Of a DNA stretch of 16,530 nucleotides, positions 1-7,189 are shown one piece after another. The notes under the pieces were generated by a model, which made no database searches, was not told the DNA's origin, and saw only the letters and a list, made by a program, of their open reading frames with translations. The stretch comes from Actinomycetes bacterium (GTDB lineage Bacteria; Actinomycetota; Acidimicrobiia; Spongiisociales; UBA4744). Position 1 is the stretch's first letter, and every line of letters starts with the position of its first letter. The stretch spans positions 1 through 16,530 of the forward strand of contig JAHEDM010000009.1 of assembly GCA_024641205.1 (NCBI GenBank), in the 5' to 3' direction. Position numbers and translations under genes: made by a program.

Positions 1-265
1 GATTCTTCGTCCCCCCCACGTTGGTTGCCTCGAACGCTTCCCACGCTCCGGTCGCCGCCGCCCGGGCGGCCAGGTGGACGACCGCCTCGCACCCCTGCAC
101 GGCCGCGGCCAACCCGGCACGATCGGCAATGTCACCCAGGTGCTCGGTTACCACAAGGCCGCTGGGTTTCCGCTGGAAGACGGTGACCTCGTCGCCTCGT
201 TCTTGCAGGCGGGTCACCGCGGCCCGGCCCAGCAGGCTGGTCGCTCCGGTCACGAGGACTTTCAT
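1..265 (-). CDS. oleD: OleD: NAD(P)-dependent 2-alkyl-3-ketoacid reductase, N-terminal 88 residues (runs off the window)
   Basis: Read on the minus strand, an ATG at 265-263 opens a frame that continues to base 1. The visible 88 residues begin MKVLVTGATSLLGRAAV, a Rossmann strand and dinucleotide loop of the extended short-chain dehydrogenase/epimerase type, and continue to VVHLAAR (62-68) and TNVGGT (81-86), two standard landmarks of that family. In the olefin pathway OleD reduces the beta-keto group of the OleA product to a 2-alkyl-3-hydroxyacid. The assignment to OleD rests on position: the ATG shares four bases (ATGA, 265-262) with the stop of oleBC, so translation is probably coupled. 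The middle glycine of the usual TGxxGxxG loop is Ser10 here. The C-terminal part with the YxxxK catalytic residues lies outside the window. Without context it could be any epimerase-family enzyme. Confidence 0.85.
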   Translation of the reverse strand, partial: MKVLVTGATSLLGRAAVTRLQERGDEVTVFQRKPSGLVVTEHLGDIADRAGLAAAVQGCEAVVHLAARAAATGAWEAFEATNVGGTKN

Positions 266-2823
266 AGCTGCCCCATCCGGCCGCCCGCCAGGACCTCTTC
301 GGCCCACCGGGCGATCCTGGGCCGGTCGATTTTTGAGTTGTGCCGTTTGTCGACGGGCAACGACGGGGCCATCAGGACCGCCGCGACCTCTCCCCCGGCC
401 CGGGCCCGCACCCGGTCGGCCAGGGCCTCGTCGGCCAGGTCGGGGTGCCGTATGTGCCCGGCCGGGACTACCACCACGACCAGCTGCTGGGTTCCGGGGG
501 GACCGACCCCGACCGCCGCCGCGTCGGAGACGTCGGGGAGGGTCGAGATGGCGTGTTCGATCCCGACCGGGGTCACCGGACCGTGAGGTGTGGTGACAAT
601 GTCGCCCATCCGCCCTTCGATCCAGAGCCGCCCGGCCTCGTCGAGGTGGCCGACGTCGCCGCTGCGGTGCCAGCCGTAGGGCAGGGAAGCTGCCTGATCG
701 GTCGCCCACAGCTTGTCGTAGCCGTCTCGCGTGTGCGGGGCACGGATACAGACTTCGCCGACGACCCCGCTCTCCCCGGTCAGGGCACCAGAGGCCCCGC
801 CGGCTGGGTCGAGCGGGCTGATCGCCACTTCGGCGCCCGGTACCGGATCCCCGACACAGACTCCGTTGCCGGGCCCGATGGCCACGATCTCCGTGAGGCT
901 GATGTCGGCCACCGGCAGGACTTCGGTCATCCCGTACGGGGTGTGGGCTTCGGCATGGGGCATCAGGTCGACGGTGGACCGCAAGACCCCCACCGGCACG
1001 GGGGCGCCTGCCGACATCACCAGCCGCACGTCCTGCAGGGCCGCTCTGTGCCCGGGTGACATGCCACTTGCCGTCTTCGCCGCGTTGGCGAGGGCGGCAG
1101 GAGAGGCGAACACCAGCGTGGCTTGAACGGCTTGTGCTGCTTCGGCCAGCGCCCGGGCGGTGAGGCTGCCGGGGGCGGTCACCTCAGCATCGGGGACCAC
1201 CGAGGGGATGCCCATGATCGGGCCGAACAGGGCAAAGGGCCCGAAGGCGGCCACCAGACGGTCGCTGCTCGAGATGCCGTAGAGGTCGACGAGGGCATCG
1301 CGCTGCGCCTCCATCTGGTGGTGGCGATAGATGACGCCTTTGGCCGGTCCGGTCGCCCCGGAGGTGAATCCGATCCCGGCTACGTCGAAGGAGGCAGGGG
1401 GTGGAGGCAGGGGTCGTCCTTCGCCGCTTCGGCGCAGCTCACCGAGCGTGCTCTTCACATCGAGGAGGCCCGCCAAGGGTTGGGGGACATTGGTGCTCGA
1501 AATACGAACGCCGGGCCAGCGCAGTGTCCGGGCGGCAGCCAGCGCCCGGGGGATCCCGATCAGGTAGGCCGGGTCGGCGCTGGTTAAGGCCCGGCTCATC
1601 CCCCGCGCCCCCAGTCCGGCGTCGGCGATGACGACCACCGCCCCGATGCGCCAGCAGGCGAAGACACACACGGCCAGGTCGATGCCCGGTGGCACCAGCA
1701 AGGCGACCCGATCGCCCTTGGCCACGCCCAATTCGACCAACCCGGCCGCTACCCGCCCGACTTCGGCGTGGAGTTGAGCGAAGGTGATCTGGGTGCCGGT
1801 CGGCCCCATCTCGACCATGGCCACCTCGGTGTTTTCGGCCATTCGGTCCAGTGCGGCCCACATCGGGGCGCGTTCGGGGACGGGTGCCACGGGTTGAGCC
1901 GGTCGATCGAACCCGTCCCACCAGGCGTATACCGCCGATGCCACGTCTGCATCTTCGGGCAGGAGGTGGCCGGCACCTTCGAAGCGGTGGATCTCCGCCC
2001 CGGGTAGCCGGGCGGCGAGGTCGTTGAGGTAGAGATCGGAGAAGACCGGGTCGGATGGTCCCCACAGCAGCAACGCAGGAATCCCGGCAAGATCGGAGAG
2101 TCCGGCAGCGACCTCGTCCAGTGCCGGGCGGCTGGGGTGGTCGTCGCTGAGCGGAATGTCCTCGACGAAGGCGCCGATGGCCGTTCGGCGATCGGCAGTT
2201 CGATAGGGTGCTTCATAGGCCCGGCGGATCGGTCGGCCGACTCGAGGACGGGTGAGGACCATCGTCCCGCGTACGAAGCCCGGTGTGGAGACACACACTT
2301 TCTGCAAGATCCCGCCGGTGCGAACCAGTCGGATCAACCGCGGGGCAGGCGACCCGGCCGGTTGATGCACGGCGGTGTTCATCAGCACGATCCCGGCCAT
2401 CTGCTCACGATGCCGCTCGGCCCAGCCGAGAGAGATCGGGCCGCCCCAATCGTGGGCCACGGTCACCACCGGGCTCGTCAGCTGGAGTTCTTCGGTGAGG
2501 ACGTCCAGATCCTCGATCCGTTGCTGCAGCCGGCGGCTGGTTCCCGTGCGCTCCGAGTACCCCATGTCGAGCTGATCCATAGCCACCACCCGCACGGTGG
2601 GCGGAGCGTTGGCGATCAGGTCGCGCCAGAGATATGCCCAGGTCGGGTTGCCGTGCACGCAGAGCAGCGTCACGGTCGGGTCGGCCACCTGGTTGTCGAG
2701 CACGTGCCAGGTGCGACCGACCCCGTCGAGTCCCGGTGTTGTGACCAACCTCGACCAGTGCGCTTCGAGACCGTCGAGACCGGGCGGGGGCAGGACGGCG
2801 GGCGCAGGGGAACCGGCGGTCAC
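262..2823 (-). CDS. oleBC: OleBC fusion: beta-lactone decarboxylase (alpha/beta hydrolase) joined to beta-lactone synthetase (AMP-ligase fold)
   Basis: This 853-aa protein has two domains. Residues about 15-305 are an alpha/beta hydrolase of the haloalkane-dehalogenase type: HGNPTW oxyanion region at 58-63, nucleophile Asp125 in AHDWGGP, candidate acid Asp258, and His286 in GAGHLLP. This matches OleB, which decarboxylates a beta-lactone to a cis-alkene. Residues about 315-853 are an acyl-adenylate-ligase fold: P-loop TSGATGPAKG (487-496), PYGMTE (629-634), HRSGDVG (719-725), and the C-terminal HNSKID with the catalytic-position Lys831. This matches OleC, which uses ATP to close a 2-alkyl-3-hydroxyacid into a beta-lactone. 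The frame is open back to 3168, but that part is the oleA gene read out of frame. I chose the GTG at 2823, which forms a GTGA overlap with the oleA stop. OleB-OleC fusions are known in actinobacteria. Confidence 0.93.
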   Translation of the reverse strand: MTAGSPAPAVLPPPGLDGLEAHWSRLVTTPGLDGVGRTWHVLDNQVADPTVTLLCVHGNPTWAYLWRDLIANAPPTVRVVAMDQLDMGYSERTGTSRRLQQRIEDLDVLTEELQLTSPVVTVAHDWGGPISLGWAERHREQMAGIVLMNTAVHQPAGSPAPRLIRLVRTGGILQKVCVSTPGFVRGTMVLTRPRVGRPIRRAYEAPYRTADRRTAIGAFVEDIPLSDDHPSRPALDEVAAGLSDLAGIPALLLWGPSDPVFSDLYLNDLAARLPGAEIHRFEGAGHLLPEDADVASAVYAWWDGFDRPAQPVAPVPERAPMWAALDRMAENTEVAMVEMGPTGTQITFAQLHAEVGRVAAGLVELGVAKGDRVALLVPPGIDLAVCVFACWRIGAVVVIADAGLGARGMSRALTSADPAYLIGIPRALAAARTLRWPGVRISSTNVPQPLAGLLDVKSTLGELRRSGEGRPLPPPPASFDVAGIGFTSGATGPAKGVIYRHHQMEAQRDALVDLYGISSSDRLVAAFGPFALFGPIMGIPSVVPDAEVTAPGSLTARALAEAAQAVQATLVFASPAALANAAKTASGMSPGHRAALQDVRLVMSAGAPVPVGVLRSTVDLMPHAEAHTPYGMTEVLPVADISLTEIVAIGPGNGVCVGDPVPGAEVAISPLDPAGGASGALTGESGVVGEVCIRAPHTRDGYDKLWATDQAASLPYGWHRSGDVGHLDEAGRLWIEGRMGDIVTTPHGPVTPVGIEHAISTLPDVSDAAAVGVGPPGTQQLVVVVVPAGHIRHPDLADEALADRVRARAGGEVAAVLMAPSLPVDKRHNSKIDRPRIARWAEEVLAGGRMGQL

Positions 2824-3839
2824 CAGGTCAGTTCGATCCCCATCGCGTTGATGCCCGACCCGATCCCCAGCAGCAACACCTTGTCCCCGAGGTTGAGCGA
2901 GTCGGCTTCGCGCGACAATGTGATCGGTATCGACGCCGGGCCGACGTTGCCGAGGAAAGGAAACGTTAGGGGCACTTTGGCGATATCGATACCGAGTCGC
3001 TCGACCAGCATGGAGGTATGGACCTGGGAGATCTGGTGGAGGATGTATCGGTCGATCTCCATCCAGCCCCGCTCTTCGGCGTCGCCCCAGCCCAGCTTGG
3101 ACACCTGCAGACCGGCATCCAGCAGCGCCTTGGTGTCGGTGCGCATCTGGTCGAGGCTCCCCACGCACAGGTTGTGGTAGCTGGTGTCCGCCCGGGAGAT
3201 CCCCCCGACCACCTTGTGGCTACCGGGGTTGTCGGAGTGCCGACCCACCACCGCCGCCGCCCCGCCCGACCCCAGGGTCAGCGAGGCGAACTCTGCGAAC
3301 AGGTCTGCCATGGTTGCGTCGGGACCGGCCAGCCGGGCCAGGGTGGTCTCCTGCAGCTCCCGGCTTCCCTCACCGTCGACGATCAGCGCGTAGTTGATCT
3401 GGCCGCTTTCGATCATGTTCCCTGCCACCTGCAGCGCGTTGATGAATCCCAGGCAGGCGTTGGAGAGGTCGAAGTTGAGACTCCAGCTGGGCAGGTCGAG
3501 CGCATGGTGGACCGTGACGGCTGAGGACGGTTCCAGCCGGTCCCGACACACCGACGTGTCGATTAGCAAACCGATTTCGTCGACCCGCACCCCGCTGGCT
3601 TCGATCGCCTTAGCTCCGGCCGCCGCAGCCGCATCGGTATAGCGGTATCCCTCTGGCCACCAGCGTCGTTCCCGGATCCCGGCCAGGCTCTCCAAAAGTC
3701 CCGGTTGGCCCCCCACCCGTTCGTAGGTCTCGGCCAGCATCTCGTCGAATTGGGCGGAGGTGACCACCTCCGGTGCGTCGACATGGGCAATAGAAACGAG
3801 GGCGGTGTCGGTCATGTTGAAACTGGCATTGCCGGACAT
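2820..3839 (-). CDS. oleA: OleA: thiolase-fold enzyme for head-to-head acyl-CoA condensation
   Basis: This 339-aa protein belongs to the ketoacyl-ACP synthase III branch of the thiolase superfamily. It carries the nucleophile Cys129 in LSNACLGF, His268 in ILHQIS, and Asn298 in FLGNVGPAS, the Cys-His-Asn triad. Glu103 in CRDRLEPS sits where OleA proteins carry the glutamate that reaches into the partner subunit's active site and favours condensation of two long acyl chains. OleA performs a non-decarboxylative Claisen condensation of two fatty acyl-CoAs to a 2-alkyl-3-ketoacid, the first step of long-chain olefin synthesis. I use the ATG at 3839, which has GAGAAAG about 8 nt upstream; a TTG three bases further out is also possible, and Met9 has no ribosome site. 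A plain FabH is unlikely, because the next genes are oleBC and oleD, each overlapping by four bases. Confidence 0.93.
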   Translation of the reverse strand: MSGNASFNMTDTALVSIAHVDAPEVVTSAQFDEMLAETYERVGGQPGLLESLAGIRERRWWPEGYRYTDAAAAAGAKAIEASGVRVDEIGLLIDTSVCRDRLEPSSAVTVHHALDLPSWSLNFDLSNACLGFINALQVAGNMIESGQINYALIVDGEGSRELQETTLARLAGPDATMADLFAEFASLTLGSGGAAAVVGRHSDNPGSHKVVGGISRADTSYHNLCVGSLDQMRTDTKALLDAGLQVSKLGWGDAEERGWMEIDRYILHQISQVHTSMLVERLGIDIAKVPLTFPFLGNVGPASIPITLSREADSLNLGDKVLLLGIGSGINAMGIELTW

Positions 3840-3867
3840 CAAAGATCTTTCTCAGCGGGTTCGGATG

Positions 3868-3898
3868 ATTCTGGCAGGATGTGGGCGCAAGTGGTCAA
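3868..3898 (-). promoter_or_regulatory. Possible promoter for the ole operon
   Basis: On the minus strand, TTGACC (3898-3893) and CAGAAT (3873-3868) are separated by 19 bases. This is a fair -35 and a mediocre -10 with a slightly long spacer, and the -10 ends 28 bases before the oleA ATG. It is the best sigma-70-like pair I found in the 214-base gap between the upstream dehydrogenase gene and oleA, which otherwise shows no gene or clear terminator. Confidence 0.3.
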
Positions 3899-4053
3899 TT
3901 TGGTGGCCGGGGGCCGTGCACTCCCACCGCAAGTAGCCCACCGGCCTGCCCACATCAGCTCACATCGGCAATGGCCGAATGGTCGGCCCGCCCCGTGAGG
4001 TGGCGTGGTTTGTGACGGCAAGGGCGATGCTCATCAGTCCTGCACTCGGCCCG

Positions 4054-6525
4054 CTACATCCGGACCCGTTCACCGCGCGGATCGTACAACGGCCGAATAG
4101 ATGCCCGGGCGGTGAACAGATCACCGGCCACCTGGATCTGGTAGCTGCCCTCCCGAATGTACTCAGCGGTGACCCCACCGTCGTACTCGACGTACCCGAA
4201 GCCCATCGCCCCGCCCAAAGTGTGGCCGTAGTTCCCGGATCGAAGATACCCCACCCGATCCCCATCTCGGAAGATGGGCTCCTCGCCGAACAGGAGCGGC
4301 TCCGGGTCGTCGAGGAGAAACTGGAGGAGACGCCGTCGGAGCGGTCCCGCCTCTCTGTCGGCCATGAGGGCATCACGTCCGATGAATCCTCCCGGCTTGT
4401 CCAAGTCGACCGCGAACCCCAGGCCTGCCTCGAGCGGAGAGTCGGTGTTCTCCATGTCCAGTCCGTAGTCCTTGCGGCCGGCTTCGGTCCGAGTGCTCTC
4501 CAGAGTCACCATGCCGGCGTGGATGAGACCGAACTCCTTGCCTTCCCGCACCAACGCGTCGTATACACCCAAGGCAAACTCGCTCGGCACATACAGCTCC
4601 CATCCCAGTTCACCGACGAAGCTGAGCCGGAATGCCCAGCCGAGCGCGAACTCCAGATCGAGCTGCTGAGCGGTGAAATAGGGGAAGGCATCGTTGGAGA
4701 GATCGGCGTCCGTGATTCTCGAGAGCAGAGCTCGCGATTTTGGTCCCTGAAGGCTCAAGAGGGTTATGCCCGACGTTGCATCGCTGATATACATGCGGTC
4801 GTCCGGTTGCACCGCCCGACGCATCATCGTCTCGACTCGCCGGTGGAAGCCCTCGGCCACCACGACCATATACCGATCCTCAGCGAGTCGAGTGACGGTG
4901 AGGTCGGCGAGAACCTTGCCTGCGCGGTTCATCCATTGCGTGTAAACACACCTGCCAGGTTCGACCGCCACGTTATTGCCGCTCATCCGGTCGAGGATGC
5001 GTTCGGTATCGGGGCCCTCCACCAGGAATTTCGACATTGAGGACATGTCGAACAACACCACATCGTTGCGAGTCGCGTGATGCTCGGCCTGGTGGTATTC
5101 CCACCATCCAGGCCGCCTGTAGGTGCGGACGGGGGGGATGTCGGCTCCCGGCGGGGCGAACCATTCCGTGTTCTCCCATCCCGACGACTCGCCGAAATGC
5201 GCCCCGAGCGCCGACAGACGATCGTGGAGGACCGATCGGCGGGCGTTGCGGGCGCGCGCCGGTTGCGAATGAGGCCATGAGCCGGTCGAGTGGAGCCTTC
5301 CCAGCAACTCAACCGTCCGGTCTGCGCGAAACCGCCGGGTGGTCTGGAAGGGATGGATGCGAGCGATATCGACCTCAGTGACATCGACCGGCGGCAGGCC
5401 CTCGGCGATCCAGTGTGCCATGATCTTGCCTGCTCCGCCCCCGAGCAGAATCCCTAGTGAGTTATACCCGGCCGCGACCCAGAAGTTCTCCACCTCAGGC
5501 GCCGGTCCCATCAATGATCCATTGTCCGGCGTGAAGCTCTCCGGCCCGGTGAACAGCTTGCGAATACCCGTCTCGCGAAGGATCGGAAGCGGCTCCATCG
5601 CTCGCTCCAGGAAGGGGGCGAGACGGTCCCAGTCGTTGGGGATCTCGCCGAAACTGAAGTCGTTTGGGACGGCCTCGATGCTCCACGGCGCCGCGAGCGG
5701 TTCGAACAACCCCACCATCAAACCACCCGTCTCCTCGCGGTAGTAGGCGTAGCGATCGGGATCCTCGAGGATCGGCATGTCCCTTGAAACAGAGTCGATC
5801 TGATCCGAGATCAGGTAGGCGTGTTCGGCGGCCTGGAGCGGCACGGCCACGCCGGCCATGGCCCCGATCTGTCGCGCCCATATTCCGCCACAGTTCACGA
5901 CGTGGTCGCAATCGATGTCACCGCGCGAAGTACGAACGCCCGTCACGCGGCCGTTCTCGAGAGTGAAACCGGTCACCGCCGTATCCTCGACGATCCTGGT
6001 CCCGCCCATCCGTGCACCTTTGGCCAGTGACATCGCGCAGTTGGCCGGGTCGGCTCGTCCCTCGTCGGCGGTGTAGAACCCGGCGATAACGTCGCTCGTG
6101 TCGAGCATCGGCCACATAGCTTGGACTTCTGCAGCCGAGATTTCTTCTCGTTCGATGCCCATGTGTCGCAGGAAGTCCGCTTCCCGGCGAAGCTTGTCAA
6201 GACGATCGGGAGACGCTGCAGTCTGTACGTATCCGACCGGCCTAAAACCGGTCGAGAGCCCGGTCTCTTCCTCCAACACTTCAAGGAGTTCGCGCGTGTA
6301 GCGCGCCATCCACGCCGAGGTCTCCGTTGTCATGCCACCCGATACGATCAGTCCCGCCGCATGCCAGGTGGTTCCCGAGGTCAGCTTGCTTCGCTCCAAC
6401 AGGACGACATCGGTCCAGCCAAGCTTGGTGAGGTGATATGCCACGCTGCAGCCGATCACCCCGCCTCCCACAATCACGACGTGAGCTCTGTCCGGCAGCT
6501 GCTTCGCCCTGTTGTCCTGCTTCAT
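4054..6525 (-). CDS. Dimethylglycine/sarcosine dehydrogenase-like FAD enzyme with C-terminal GcvT folate domain
   Basis: This 823-aa two-part enzyme starts at an ATG with AAAGGGG 8 to 9 nt upstream. The N-terminal half (about 13-390) is a DAO-type flavin oxidoreductase: VVIVGGGVIG is the FAD-binding loop (GxGxxG at 20-25), and TTWHAAGL contains His55, the position at which dimethylglycine and sarcosine dehydrogenases attach FAD covalently. The C-terminal half (about 460-820) resembles the glycine-cleavage T protein, with FLVEGPDTERIL, LQGPKSRALL, FVGELGWELYVP, SPLEAGLGF and FIGRDAL. Enzymes of this build oxidatively demethylate an N-methylated glycine and pass the one-carbon unit to tetrahydrofolate. 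The length fits the family. The exact substrate (dimethylglycine, sarcosine or a related N-methyl amine) cannot be read from the sequence. No folate or betaine genes flank it. It sits alone between a tRNA pair and the ole operon, with a 187-base leader that shows no convincing promoter. Confidence 0.88.
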   Translation of the reverse strand: MKQDNRAKQLPDRAHVVIVGGGVIGCSVAYHLTKLGWTDVVLLERSKLTSGTTWHAAGLIVSGGMTTETSAWMARYTRELLEVLEEETGLSTGFRPVGYVQTAASPDRLDKLRREADFLRHMGIEREEISAAEVQAMWPMLDTSDVIAGFYTADEGRADPANCAMSLAKGARMGGTRIVEDTAVTGFTLENGRVTGVRTSRGDIDCDHVVNCGGIWARQIGAMAGVAVPLQAAEHAYLISDQIDSVSRDMPILEDPDRYAYYREETGGLMVGLFEPLAAPWSIEAVPNDFSFGEIPNDWDRLAPFLERAMEPLPILRETGIRKLFTGPESFTPDNGSLMGPAPEVENFWVAAGYNSLGILLGGGAGKIMAHWIAEGLPPVDVTEVDIARIHPFQTTRRFRADRTVELLGRLHSTGSWPHSQPARARNARRSVLHDRLSALGAHFGESSGWENTEWFAPPGADIPPVRTYRRPGWWEYHQAEHHATRNDVVLFDMSSMSKFLVEGPDTERILDRMSGNNVAVEPGRCVYTQWMNRAGKVLADLTVTRLAEDRYMVVVAEGFHRRVETMMRRAVQPDDRMYISDATSGITLLSLQGPKSRALLSRITDADLSNDAFPYFTAQQLDLEFALGWAFRLSFVGELGWELYVPSEFALGVYDALVREGKEFGLIHAGMVTLESTRTEAGRKDYGLDMENTDSPLEAGLGFAVDLDKPGGFIGRDALMADREAGPLRRRLLQFLLDDPEPLLFGEEPIFRDGDRVGYLRSGNYGHTLGGAMGFGYVEYDGGVTAEYIREGSYQIQVAGDLFTARASIRPLYDPRGERVRM

Positions 6526-6682
6526 CGATCGCCCCTTTCTGACAGGAGAAGCCGTCCTCTGGAGTTATGCCGGGGCTCGGCAGCATGATGTTCTCGTGCC
6601 GCCACCCGGGGCCGGAGCCGTCCGGCTGATCCGGAAAGCAGGCTACAACAGTCGACCTAGTCAGACAGTCGCGACACGCGCA

Positions 6683-6707
6683 GAAACCCCCGCTGAGCAG
6701 GAGTTTC
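6683..6707 (-). terminator. Hairpin 3' of tRNA-Glu(CUC)
   Basis: Starting 5 bases after the encoded CCA of the tRNA-Glu gene, the minus-strand RNA can form an 11-bp stem (GAAACUCCUGC with GCGGGGGUUUC, including G-U pairs) around a UCA loop. No long U run follows, so it is either a weak terminator or a 3' processing signal. A related sequence follows the other tRNA-Glu gene in this window. Confidence 0.6.
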
Positions 6708-6711
6708 GGCG

Positions 6712-6787
6712 TGGTAGCCCCGACCAGATTCGAACTGGCGTTACCGGCTTGAGAGGCCGGCGTCCTAGGCCTCTAGACGACGGGGCC
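6712..6787 (-). tRNA. tRNA-Glu, anticodon CUC
   Basis: The minus strand folds into a standard cloverleaf: acceptor GGCCCCG/CGGGGCU with a G1-U72 wobble, 3-bp D stem, anticodon stem CCGGC/GCCGG around CUCUCAA (anticodon CUC), 4-base variable loop, T arm with UUCGAAU, discriminator A73, and encoded CCA. It reads GAG codons. It lies 21 bases downstream of tRNA-Gln on the same strand, and the two are probably one transcript. The second tRNA-Glu gene (11067-11142) is nearly identical outside the anticodon, the D loop and the T stem. Confidence 0.95.
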
Positions 6788-6808
6788 GTGACGGCGTGAA
6801 CCGTCCGG

Positions 6809-6880
6809 CTCGGGGGGAAGGACTCGAACCCTCAATGACAGGACCAGAACCTGCTGTGTTACCAATTACACCACCCCCGA
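6809..6880 (-). tRNA. tRNA-Gln, anticodon CUG
   Basis: The minus strand gives acceptor UCGGGGG/CCCCCGA, a D arm containing AAUUGGU, anticodon loop UUCUGGU (anticodon CUG), T loop UUCGAGU, and discriminator G73, which is usual for tRNA-Gln. The 3' end continues CCG, so CCA is not fully encoded and must be completed by CCA-adding enzyme, unlike the neighbouring tRNA-Glu. In most actinobacteria this tRNA is first charged with Glu by GltX and then amidated by GatCAB. Confidence 0.95.
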
Positions 6881-6890
6881 ATGGGCCTTT

Positions 6891-6919
6891 ACGGTACCGA
6901 AGAGGTGATACCTAGGCAA
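6891..6919 (-). promoter_or_regulatory. Likely promoter of the tRNA-Gln/tRNA-Glu pair
   Basis: On the minus strand, TTGCCT (6919-6914) and TACCGT (6896-6891) are separated by 17 bases. The -10 ends 10 bases before the first base of tRNA-Gln, which would give the very short leader usual for tRNA transcripts. Confidence 0.5.
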
Positions 6920-7134
6920 ACCACTCCGGGTTTGGCGTCACCGCCGCCGGTCGGTCGGAAAGCCGGGGTGACCGAACTCTCCCAAGACGGCCCGTAATGG
7001 GGTGTGGACGGCCACAGACAACGAAGACAGCAACGGCCGGAATGGTCAGAGTGTTCCAGGGAACCGGGACCTCGCTCCCATCGCAGTTCCGCTGCTCAAT
7101 CGAGCGCGGCAAAACAAAAGAGGCTTATGGCCCT

Positions 7135-7151
7135 GGTTGCTCGGGGCAACC
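7135..7151 (+). repeat. Perfect 6-bp inverted repeat in the leader of the 118-aa gene
   Basis: GGTTGC and GCAACC flank TCGGG, making a compact hairpin with a 5-base loop, 38 bases before the ATG at 7190. It could be an operator or part of the mRNA leader. TTATGG occurs on both sides, at 7125-7130 and 7156-7161. A function is not shown by the sequence. Confidence 0.4.
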
Positions 7152-7179
7152 TGAGTTATGGAGAGAAAGACCCCAGGGG

Positions 7180-7188
7180 AGGAGGTGA
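7180..7188 (+). promoter_or_regulatory. Full-length Shine-Dalgarno (AGGAGGTGA) fixing the start at 7190
   Basis: Nine consecutive bases match the complement of the 16S rRNA 3' end. The AGGAGG core ends 4 bases before the ATG. This places the start at 7190 and excludes the in-frame extension back to 7004. It is the strongest ribosome site in the window and suggests high expression. Confidence 0.85.
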
Positions 7189-7189
7189 C

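Larger units (their letters stand above)
6920..7189. other. Non-coding gap with divergent leaders
   Basis: I see no credible gene in this stretch. The minus-strand open frame at 6912-7112 has no ribosome site and no recognisable protein. The gap separates the tRNA pair (minus) from the 118-aa gene (plus). It holds a small hairpin at 7135-7151 and the Shine-Dalgarno at 7180-7188. I could not find a convincing -35/-10 pair for the plus-strand gene. Confidence 0.5.

Noticed and set aside
2824..3168. 115-residue N-terminal extension of oleBC
   Set aside because: It lies wholly inside oleA in another frame, is rich in Arg and His with no domain character, and the GTG at 2823 overlaps the oleA stop exactly.
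2137..3180. 347-aa plus-strand open frame
   Set aside because: It is antisense to oleBC and oleA, has high-GC shadow composition, and has no recognisable motif or ribosome site.
3979..5040. 353-aa plus-strand open frame
   Set aside because: It is antisense to the dehydrogenase gene, which is firmly identified by motifs along its length.
7004..7189. 62-residue N-terminal extension of the 118-aa protein
   Set aside because: It is low-complexity basic sequence, and the perfect Shine-Dalgarno at 7180-7188 places the start at 7190.
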